Origin: Lutraria lutraria | Lineage: Eukaryota; Mollusca; Bivalvia; Venerida; Mactridae | NCBI GenBank assembly: GCA_964023205.1 | Contig: OZ026837.1 | Span: forward strand, 9,911,689 to 9,975,688 | Reading direction: 5' to 3' | Length of the DNA stretch: 64,000 nt | Part shown: positions 40,901 to 51,400 of the stretch, in pieces | How positions within the stretch are numbered: the stretch's first letter is position 1 | How the letters are laid out: each line of letters starts with the position of its first letter | Position numbers and translations under genes: made by a program | The notes under the pieces: generated by a model | Database searches by the model: none | Seen by the model: the letters and a program-made list of their open reading frames with translations, nothing else | What the model was told of the DNA's origin: nothing

Positions 40901-43534
40901 TTTGTGCAGACAGATATAGCCGTCACGTAGACAGATATACAGAGATTTGTGCAGACAGATATAGCCGTCACGTAGATAAATATTCAGAGATTTGTGCAGA
41001 CAGGTATAGCCGTCATGTAGACAAATATACAGAGATTTGTGCAGACAGATATAGTCGTCACGTAGACAAATATACGGAGATATGTGCAGACAGATATAGT
41101 CGTCATGTAGACAAATATACAGAGGTTTGTGCAGACAGATATAGCCGTCACGTAGAAAATATTCAGAGATTTGTGCAGACAGATATAGCCGTCACGTAGA
41201 CAAATATACAGAGATTTGTGCAGACAGGTATAGCCGTCATGTAGACAAATATACAGAGATTTGTGCAGACAGATATAGTCGTCACGTAGACAAATATACA
41301 GAGATTTGTGCAGACAGATATAGTCGTCATGTAGACAAATATACAGAGGTTTGTGCAGACAGATATAGCCGTCACGTAGAAAATATTCAGAGATTTGTGC
41401 AGACAGATATAGCCGTCACGTAGACAAATATACAGAGATTTGTGCAGACAGGTATAGCCGTCATGTAGACAAATATACAGAGATTTGTGCAGGCAGATAT
41501 AGTCGTCACGTAGAAAAATATACAGAGATTTGTGCAGACAGATATAGTCGTCTCGTAGACAAATATACAGAGATTTGTGCAGACAGATATAGCCGTCATG
41601 TAGACAAATATACAGAGATTTGTGCAGACAGGTATAGCCGTCACGTAGATAAATATTCAGAGATTTGTGCAGACAGGTATAGCCGTCATGTAGACAAATA
41701 TACAGAGATTTGTGCAGACAGATATAGCCGTCACGTAGACAAATATTCAGAGATTTGTGCAGACAGATATAGCCGTCACGTAGACAAATATACAGAGATT
41801 TGTGCAGACAGGTATAGCCGTCATGTAGACAAATATACAGAGATTTGTGCAGACAGATACAGTCGTCACGTAGACAAATATACAGAGATTTGTGCAGACA
41901 GATATAGTCGTCACGTAGACAAATATACAGAGATTTGTGCAGACAGATATAGCCGTCACGTAGACAAATATACAGAGATTTGTGCAGACAGATATAGTCG
42001 TCACGTAGAAAAATATACAGAGATTTGTGCAGACAGATATAGTCGTCACGTAGACAAATATACAGAGATTTGTGCAGACAGATATAGCCGTCACGTAGAC
42101 AAATATTCAGAGATTTGTGCAGACAGATATAGCCGTCACGTAGACAAATATACAGAGATTTGTGCAGACAGATATAGCCGTCACGTAGACAAATATACAG
42201 AGATTTGTGCAGACAGGTATAGCCGTCATGTAGACAAATATACAGAGATTTGTGCAGACAGATATAGCCGTCACGTAGACAAATATACAGAGATTTGTGC
42301 AGACAGATATAGCCGTCACGTAGACAAATATTCAGAGATTTGTGCAGACAGATATAGCCGTCATGTAGACAAATATACAGAGATTTGTGCAGACAGGCAT
42401 AGCCGTCACGTAGATAAATATACAGAGATTTGTGCAGACAGATATAGCCGTCACGTAGACAAATATACAGAGATTTGTGCAGACAGATATAGCCGTAACG
42501 TAGACAAATATACAGAGATTTGTGCAGACAGATATAGCCGTCACGTAGACAAATATACAGAGATTTGTGCAGACAGATATAGCCGTCACGTAGACAAATA
42601 TACAGAGATTTGTGCAGACAGATATAGCCGTCACGTAGATAAATATTCAGAGATTTGTGCAGACAGATATAGCCGTCATGTAGACAAATATACAGAGATT
42701 TGTGCAGACAGATATAGCCGTCACGTAGATAAATATTCAGAGATTTGTGCAGACAGATATAGCCGTCACGTAGACAAATATTCAGAGATTTGTGCAGACA
42801 GTTATAGCCGTCACGTAGACAAATATACAGAGATTTGTGCAGACAGGTATAGCCGTCACGTAGATAAATATTCAGAGATTTGTGCAGACAGATATAGCCG
42901 TCATGTAGACAAATATACAGAGATTTGTGCAGACAGATATAGCCGTCACGTAGATAAATATTCAGAGATTTGTGCAGACAGATATAGCCGTCATGTAGAC
43001 AAATATACAGAGATTTGTGCAGACAGATATAGCCGTCACGTAGATAAATATTCAGAGATTTGTGCAGACAGATATAGCCCTCACGTAGACAAATATTCAG
43101 AGATTTGTGCAGACAGATATAGCCGTCACGTAGACAAATATACAGAGATTTGTGCAGACAGGTATAGCCGTCACGTAGATAAATATTCAGAGATTTGTGC
43201 AGACAGGTATAGCCGTCACGTAGACAAATATTCAGAGATTTGTGCAGACAGGTATAGCCGTCACGTAGATAAATATTCAGAGATTTGTGCAGACAGATAT
43301 AGCCGTCACGTAGATAAATATTCAGAGATTTGTGCAGACAGATATAGCCGTCACGTAGACAAATATTCAGAGATTTGTGCAGACAGATATAGCCGTCACG
43401 TAGACAAATATACAGAGATTTGTGCAGACAGGTATAGCCGTCACGTAGACAAATATTCAGAGATTTGTGCAGACAGATATAGCCGTCACGTAGACATATA
43501 TTCAGAGATTTGTGCTGACAGGTATAGCCGTCTC

Positions 43535-43986
43535 ATTGGCAGCAAAAGGGTTAATAAATAAGTAAATCATTTTGACACGTTTAGAGCGGATTTTCTATGA
43601 TAATAAACAGTCTGTTCATAGCCCCTATATCATTTTAAATGCAATCACGGCAGTACATTGATTATTGATAGTTCCAAGTAGGTATCGATCTAATCTCGAT
43701 CTAGCTAATTGAATCTTATTTATCGCTGGCTATTATGCCATTTAATTAGCTGCGTTCGACAGCGCAATATTAAAGCTTATTCCGTGTCTCAAAGGCGCAT
43801 AAACAGCTTATTGTCGTATAATGATGGTAGTAAATGTTCAAGGTAGGTTAAACGCTTGTTGTAGACGCCATTATTGGCCGTCGGTTTCCTTTTATTCGTC
43901 ATCGCAAAATAAACTTATTCACGGTCCTTGGTATAATTAAATCATATTAAGACGAACTTTGATGTTTTTCGTACTGAACTAATGAA
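43535..43986. other. Spacer between satellite and foldback element
   Basis: Unique AT-rich sequence in which I see no gene or known element. It begins abruptly at the satellite edge with ATTGGCAGCAAAAGGGTT and ends at the target-site copy ATGAA (43982-43986) of the foldback transposon. Confidence 0.6.
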
Positions 43987-44563
43987 CACTGTGTGGTAGC
44001 ACTGTACGCAAAAAATCAACGGTGTTTACAAGATGGCGGACGGATAAATGTTGTGAGGTAGGTGTCGTTTGTTTTTGGTTCAAACTTTTTAAATACGACG
44101 TCATCTACACAATAGTATACATCAAATGAAAGAACTTTAAAACGGCAATCGGCGGCTAATCATCGTTTTTTATCAAACCAAGCCGTTTTCACAAAATCAG
44201 TGTCTGAACATCTCGTGTTGAGTTTTTTGAAAAACGAAGCGAGGAAACTGAACAAAACCGACGATTATTCCGTTAAAATGAATGAATCGACAAAAATACT
44301 TGTCCACGTGTATGGAGAATGTAAAGCTCCTCACGTATATCCATTATTTCCTCATCAAAATCCCTTGTAGTAGATGTTTTAAAGTTTTTAAATTTTACAT
44401 ACTGTACGCCACGGTGCTAAGTGTAAACATTGTACTGTACGCAACGGAGAAAACAATTTCTGTACGCAACGGAGCAACAATTTTAGTCAAAATTCTGTAC
44501 GCAACGGAGCAGTCAATGAATAGCTTGTTTCTGTGTGTTTAAAAACGTGTCTTCTATACTTTG
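43987..44563 (+). repeat. Left terminal inverted repeat of foldback element
   Basis: The arm begins with CACTGTGTGGTAGC and carries an A-rich GCAAAAAATC 14 bp after the terminal heptamer. Its inner part (about 44400-44510) has four spaced CTGTACGC(A/C)ACGG repeats, likely protein-binding subterminal repeats. Confidence 0.85.
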
Positions 44564-45407
44564 ATTTCAATTTAAAGTGCATTGTTAAAGAAGAATGCAC
44601 GCTTCGGGTTCAAAATTACTAACGCAGGCAAGCCTGAGTGAACAATTTCAAACTTTCGGACGATAAAACGTGCATTATGTTACTACAATGCTGGACAAAA
44701 TGAGATATTTTTTTCATTCTTACATGCTAAAAAGTGAATTGATTAAACTATGATAATTACAATGAGCGGATAAGCAATTTTCATGATTTTGATGTCATTT
44801 GGTCAATTGACGTTTCTGACGTCAAGGGGCAAATAAACATTCCTTTTTACAGTGAATATCGGAGACCTCGTTAGGTATTCAGTGAGTATATAACGTTTGA
44901 TGTTTCAGTATAAACTCGCATTATATGTGTTTCACTTTTCATAAAAAAATGGAAACAATATCTTCATAAGTTAGTTTTTTTCTTACGTTAGATTTTATCA
45001 AATTTCAGAATCTATATGAAAATAACTAATGAAAAATATAAACAGTATTCAGCGGAAAACTTATGCTAATATCTTGTCTTTGCTCTGTATATCTTTACAA
45101 TATCATTTTGATTTAGAGAAATACACGCAGCACCTGAGATTCGAACCTACCTGTCACCATCCGACATCCATTAAAGTCATTGCTAATAGACTTCTCGACC
45201 TGCGAAGAAGACTTATTTAACCTAATTTACAATGGCAATGTTGAATTGACAAATACAAATTTAGCCGAATTGTTATGGACAACTAATTCTGAAATCGTAA
45301 TCGACAAAAAGCCATTCACTTAGTAAATTCATGAAAAAAATGTCAATAGATAATACTGAGCCAAAACTGGTATCGTTATTGATGTTTGTGCGTGCATTCT
45401 TCTATAA

Positions 45408-45984
45408 CAATGTATAGAAGACATGTTTTTAAACACACAGAAACAAGCTATTCATTGACTGCTCCGTTGCGTACAGATTTTTGACTAAAATTGTTGCTCC
45501 GTTGCGTACAGAAATTGTTTTCTCCGTTGCGTACAGTACAATGTTTACACTTAGCACCGTGGCGTACAGTATGTAAAATTTAAAAGCTTTAAAACATCTA
45601 CTACAAGGGATTTTGATGAGGAAATAATGGATATACGTGAGGAGCTTTACATTCTCCATACACGTGGACAAATATTTTTGTCGATTCATTCATTTTAACG
45701 GAATAATCGTCGGTTTTGTTCAGTTTCCTCGCTTCGTTTTTCAAAAAACTCAACACGAGATGTTCAGACACTGATTTTGTGAAAACGGCTTGGTTTGATA
45801 AAAAACGATTATTAGCCGCCGATTGCCGTTTTAAAGTTCTTTCATTTGATGTATACTATTGTGTAGATGACGTCGTATTTAAAAAGTTTGAACCAAAAAC
45901 AAACGACACCTACCTCACAACATTTATCCGTCCGCCATCTTGTAAACACCGTTGATTTTTTGCGTACAGTGCTACCACACAGTG
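45408..45984 (-). repeat. Right terminal inverted repeat of foldback element
   Basis: This is the reverse complement of the left arm with about 99% identity by eye. It ends GCTACCACACAGTG directly before the target-site copy ATGAA. The mirrored CTGTACGC(A/C)ACGG repeats lie at about 45460-45570. Confidence 0.85.
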
Positions 45985-45989
45985 ATGAA

Positions 45990-48219
45990 GCTCTTCTGAT
46001 TTTGATTCTAAAATGGCGGTTTTACCCCACCTATGTATGGATAGCAATATGTTGTTTACTATCATGATTTTATTGATCTCATCATTTATATTAAATGACA
46101 TGTACACATATACTGTTGTTTGTTGTGTCTATCCAAACATATGAACCAGAGACATGAGGCTTTTGAATATGATGGTTGGTGGACAGTGTGATTCAAATAT
46201 CTGATAAAATTGCCTTTTTCGTTTTGTCTAAGACAACCAGTATTTAGTGATAAGCCAAAATAAATATTTTAAGGAAATTTCCTGGTTTCAAGTTAAGATA
46301 ACATCAACATATTCACTCTAAATAATTTTATTAAAACTTTTCAGGTGCAATATAATACTAATTTTAAAAAGTTAATCTATGTAAAACACTTCACAATATC
46401 ATTCCAATTTGTCAATTGAAAACACCAACATAAATGTACATATACATCAATGAACAAAAATCAGTTTAAATGTTTGGTACTAATTCAACCCTTAAACAAA
46501 TATTGGTTAAATGACAAAACTTGTTATCAGTGAGTAGTGCGTAAGGTAGACATTGTTGGTATTATTTCAAATCGTAAATAATGTGTAAAAGATTTTTGAT
46601 CTGAAACGTAAATCTTAACCAATATTTTGTAAAGGATGGCCAATTTTTATACAAATATGACTGACAACCAATCACGCAAACTATCCTAGTAACAAATCAT
46701 TCACACAAATTATAAATAAACAAATATAATACTCATCCACTATAAACACTTATATGATGAATTCACAGAAAACATGCGAGCAACATTCAAAGTACTAGGT
46801 GATATTATTATTGGCCTTATTGTCATGGCTGATTTACAAAACAGAACAATCCAGTCAAATTAGAATTAACAATAATCTGTGAACAATGTTCACCTGTTAA
46901 CAAAGGTCAATTATAGACAAAGGTCATCTGCGAACAAGATCATCTGTATAGGTCATGCAATGAACAATGGTCTTATTTATCAAATGGACATCTGGAATAA
47001 AGGTCATACGTAAAGAAAGACTATCTATGCGAACAACGGTCGCACTTCAGCACTGACTTGGCAGACCGAATAAACCTCTTATACAAGATTAACTGTGAAT
47101 AAAGGTCGTATGTCTTTTAGTGTGACCTCTTTGTATATTTGAAAACATTTTATGATGAATCACTATGTTTGACAATGTTTCCTGTACACAACGGTCCAGT
47201 ATAAGAAGTATGTTAGACTTGACTGCGTGAAAAAAACGCAGCATTTCAGAAACAAGATAGTTGTTGTTATTAATTTTAAGACATATTTAAACAGAACAGA
47301 AACCATTCTTATTCAGGTCCCTCTGATCCGGAAATAACCGTAAAATTTGGTGTTGACAATTTTCATTGGATACTTATTGTAAAAAATATAAAAAGATTGT
47401 ACAAACAGTTTTGCAAGTATTTAGGCCTTAAATAAAACTTAATACCGAGGCCCCAGTTTCACGAACAAAATTTAGTAGAAACACAATAATGGACTTAAGT
47501 GTTTATTCTGTTTAGAAACATTGCGTATTTGACCAGCAATGTTACCATTCGATATATTTTTACTAAGAACATGTTAAAAATGCCACATGAAATATTGTGG
47601 GTCTAACCGACAAACATTGTCTCAAAACTCTTTTTCTACTTGAGTCCCAATAGCAGACTCAAATCAATTTTACTGAATTATTTCATATCAAGAGACTATA
47701 ACTTGGTTGAAATTGTGGGAAATTGTTATAAGACCATCTTTGTGCGTTCTTTTAGTATCACATCCTGAGTTAGTTACATACAATAAAACAGAGAAATGTG
47801 TGGTATAATAAATAATTTGAGTTTGAGCAAAAAAAAAAAGTTTTTTTGATAAAAAATGGGGCCAGAAACCCTTCTTATCCGGAAAATTCTTTTATCCAGG
47901 CATGTATTGATTATAGAGGTACCACAGAACTAATTAATTGGATGTTTAAATGATAAACGTGATCATGTTTAAATAAATACTTCAGTTGATACCTACACTA
48001 ACATAAGATAGATCTAGTACATTTGATCTATGAATTAAAAGACAGCTTTAGTGTATTGGTGATCATTTTATGGCGACAGAAGTTAAAACCTGACTGTTCT
48101 AGTCGATTGATCATCAAAAGGAATCAATAAGAAAGTAGCGTGTCCTCATGACATGAACATATTGTTATGTCTACCATCAAACAATTAACTAGTCTGTCTA
48201 ATGGTGCAATGGTGTAACT
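45990..48219. other. Non-coding region between foldback element and gene A
   Basis: No gene was found. Short open frames near 45910-46107 start inside the transposon arm and are not credible. At about 46880-47120 there are irregularly spaced copies of AAAGGTCAT/GAACAA words that resemble decayed MITE family 1. The remainder is AT-rich and shows nothing I recognise. Confidence 0.55.
46880..47120. repeat. Degenerate AAAGGTC-rich repeat
   Basis: Words of the form GAACAA(A/T/C)GGTC and AATAAAGGTC recur about ten times with irregular spacing. They resemble the CTGTGAACAAAGGCC and TGAATAAAGGCC words of MITE family 1, so this is probably one or more decayed copies. No complete element could be traced. 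Confidence 0.4.
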
Positions 48220-48225
48220 TTTATT
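48220..48225 (-). promoter_or_regulatory. Candidate polyadenylation signal of gene A
   Basis: AATAAA on the minus strand, 182 bases past the stop codon of gene A, is the first canonical hexamer downstream of the coding region. No transcript evidence is available. Confidence 0.45.
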
Positions 48226-48406
48226 TATCTTATTAATTTTTCATCTGTCAAAATGCGTAAACTTGACATAACTATTGACCTAGAAACGGAAATTATTCCC
48301 TTTATAGAAATTTAGGTCATACCAATTAGGTCACTGGATATTACAAAACTATTTTCGGATTTTCATCATCCTGAGATGATCGATCTTTACCGAACATTTC
48401 CGAAAG

Positions 48407-51400
48407 TTAATCAAGTCTGTAAATCTTCACTGTATTACGTTCGATGTCAATAAGCGTCCCTTGAAACTGAGTAACCAGTAGATGATCTGCATGAGGACTT
48501 AGACAGATCTTGTTCGGGAATGAAATTCCTTCATTGATGATCTCTCCAATGATCTCGCCTTCCGTAGAAAGTAAGCCAACGCTGAAATAATAAATATATA
48601 TACAAATGTACAGTAAAACTCCTTCCGGACTGGGTCAAAAGTCCGGGCTTCTGAGAATTCCGGTTTTCACAAAGCTTTTGATAAACAATCCGAAAAAAAT
48701 GGAACTTTGAATTTTTTCCGCTTTTCAGGGAGCCTGACTTTCAGGGATTTTACTGTAATAATTAAATACACAAAATGGCCTGCAATTGTATCGATGTCAG
48801 CTAAAAGTTGGCATCCATTGTACAATATCAAGCATTAATTATTGTTTGATGCTTAAAGACTATCGTAAGTTAATTGTTTTATGAAGAAACTGCGGAAACG
48901 AATGTTTTTTTAATCAATCCCTTACATAAAATATTGATTAATTGTTGAAAATGCCAATTGTTGTTAGGGGTAATATTGTTTTGTTGTTGTTCAGTACTGT
49001 ACAAAGGATACTGGCAACATTATGTCTGTCATCTGAATGATAGCGGAAAGGTCAAGGTACAATTTGAAGTCATCTTATAATACAGAGTTGGAGAAATGAT
49101 AATATTATATCATCACAATATAACATCGAAAGAAAGAACTGCATAGTACACAACGCAACCTCTCCAAAGCAACATCCTTTATGAGTTATATAAAATATAT
49201 ATATAAAATTATGTTGTTGTTCAGAGGTTGTTGCTCTTAAGAGGTTGAATTCATTGGTAAATCGTGCAGTGGGCATTATACTGTTGGTGAAGGGAAGTTG
49301 TTGCTCAAGAGAGGTTGTATTGCAGAAAACTGATTTTAAAGCCCAATTAGCTTATTGGTTGTTAAAATTAAAGTAGGTCTTATTTTACCTAGAAAGATGT
49401 CTTATCAGTGAAAGTGACTTCTATTTGCAATAAAACATTCCGAAATTTTATTTAATCATGGAGTACATATAGAAATATAGCACAGTATTATTTTCAATGA
49501 TATTGCAAAAAATAACAAAAAGCATTTGACAAATTTAAAGAGAAGTGGCTAACGAAAAGCAATATGTAAATATTGTTTTAGAGCAAATAATATACATTTC
49601 TTATATTTTACGACCATTTTACCTATTGTTCAGTATTACTATATTCAAAAAGCTAATGGGCCTTTAACAAAAGTATTGTTACCTATGGGATCTGCACCCT
49701 GCCACATATATACTGTTCCCTACGATGGCAATACCACGTGGGTTCTTCAGACCATGATAACTACATTCCCATCTTTTCTCGCCGTCTATCGTGAGACCAA
49801 TAATGGATTTCTTATATTTATCAGTCACGTACAAGTTTCTCCCTGTAAAAGTAAGATCATTAAAAAGGTCCATGAATCATTTTTCATTGTTCAAACACTT
49901 TATCTCGAACATATGCTTTTACCATAAAGTCAGACACTTCCGATACATTTCCGTTGTAGACGATCGTACATTACCGGCTATTTCCGGTATCTCTCGGTAC
50001 TGACAATTGAACTAAGACGTGACAGAAGAAATATGATCATCTTTTACTAAATAAAAGACCAGAACTATATAATTAAAATGATGTCACAGATGTCTGGTAG
50101 AATGCAATGGTCAGCTTATCTGGTTATTCGGGTTTTGACATTCAATAGATTGTATTCCCATGAGACATTAACCATCTAATTAACTGTACATCCTATATAG
50201 TTCCTAGCATCGCCAGACTTAAGTATGACCTCGAATGCAACGTGTAATTGCTGTTCTGTGCAATATTTAAAGGTTAAATGTATTATATAGATTCTGATCT
50301 GTCGATAATTGCATCTAGAACCGATTAATAAACTGATACAATGATTTCTTAAATTTGTTTAATCAAACCATACTACACGGTGGATTAACCGGCTCGGACT
50401 TTTTTGGATCAAATCAGTGTCCCCAGACTGTTTTTGATCGAGCAAAGGACTTTTAATGAATATCAAGTTAAAAGTTTAGACAGGTGTGTTCAAAATATTT
50501 TATACGTTCTACTTATTTTATTTGAACTATTTATGTGCGACGGAACAGCACAAATGTTTATTAACAAGAAAATAATGTTAAATCAACATCACAGAGAACA
50601 GAGTACATGCGCAAATGTAATCAAATTGCATTTTCCTCGCAAGATTGGGCGATACTATCGAGTGAAGGAATAAAATGTCAATTTCTACAAAGTTTTCATG
50701 TTTTTCAATCGGTATCGTTACTGAACTGAATAATAACAATTTATCAAAGGTTATTTATCGAGTATTTATCCAGTCAAAATTCGGTTCATTGTTGTAAAAG
50801 AGAAAAAAAACTTAGCAGCGAAGGACTTCTAGTGATCATGGAAACGGACTAGTTATAATCAGTTCCTTTGGGTCGTTTAAAAACTGATGATTTGATATCT
50901 GAAAGACCCACAGTTGACTAAAACACCTTGGCAATGTACTATACATATATGTTAGAGCAATAAACATGCATGGAGTCTGAAAAATCGGTGTACTTTCTTA
51001 GTAATTTCAGGTAAATGTTGATGTACTTTCACTTGAGAAACTTCAGACTTTTTCTTGATGTAAAGAATAAATTTACAAGAACTTGATAATTATTTTGAAT
51101 GTATGGAAAGAACAGACATGTTAAAGTGGTACAGAAATCGTAAAATTCTTACATGTTTTTGCGCCTGAATCAGGAAGTTTGTCCATTGTTTTTAAGAAAT
51201 TAATCCATAAATGTGCTTTGCTCGAACAAAAATAGTCTGGGGACACTGATTTGATCCAAAAAAGTCCAAGACGGTTAACCACCGTGCACTACATCATAGT
51301 GAAATCAAACTTAACTTTGTAATTCGAATAATTAAGAAAGCATACCAGCGCTATCCATTGCAATGTAGTCAGGGAAAAAGAACAGTTCTACTCCGGTCCT

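Larger units (their letters stand above)
4929..43534 (+). repeat. 45-bp satellite array, about 858 units
   Basis: A 38.6-kb head-to-tail array of a 45-bp unit runs in one orientation without interruption. Each unit carries CAGAGATTTGTG, GCAGACAGATATA, GCCGTCACGTAG and ACAAATATA in order. The first unit (4929-4980) and the last (about 43490-43534) are the most diverged, as expected at array edges. Most variation falls at a few sites: AGA/AGG, CAC/CAT, ACA/TCA, GAC/GGC, GAC/GAT and AGC/AGT. Eleven units lack one base, near 13273, 27042, 29156, 29875, 31764, 33878, 34597, 37161, 38375, 41157 and 41380. Three frames of the unit are free of stops, which produces very long artefactual open frames (2,117 and 3,945 codons on minus; 2,069 on plus). 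I see no promoter, splice structure or unique coding edge that would make it a gene. Confidence 0.97.
43987..45984. mobile_element. Foldback-type DNA transposon with long inverted arms
   Basis: The left arm (43987-44563) and right arm (45408-45984) are inverted copies of each other, about 577 bp each, with only around seven differences seen by eye. The similarity continues weakly inward through GAAGAATGCACGC. The outer ends read CACTGTG...CACAGTG and are flanked on both sides by ATGAA (43982-43986 and 45985-45989), a 5-bp target-site duplication. Each arm has an array of CTGTACGC(A/C)ACGG subterminal repeats and an AAGATGGCGGAC word. The inner 0.8 kb encodes nothing recognisable, so the element is non-autonomous. 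The 86-codon open frames in the arms are mirror images of one another and not genes. A 5-bp duplication with CAC-RTG-type ends is known for Transib and RAG-like transposons; assignment to that group is inference. Confidence 0.85.

Noticed and set aside
4929..43534. CRISPR-like array
   Set aside because: The repeats are directly adjacent with no unique spacers, the genome is eukaryotic, and no cas genes are present.
44282..44542. 86-codon frame in the left transposon arm, repeated at 45429-45689 on minus
   Set aside because: The similarity of the two peptides comes from the inverted arms. The peptide has no recognisable domain and spans the subterminal repeats.
45120..45215. Possible tRNA-like or SINE head on minus (GGTTCGAATCTC)
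   Set aside because: Only a B-box-like word is clear; no A box at proper spacing and no SINE body or tail could be seen.
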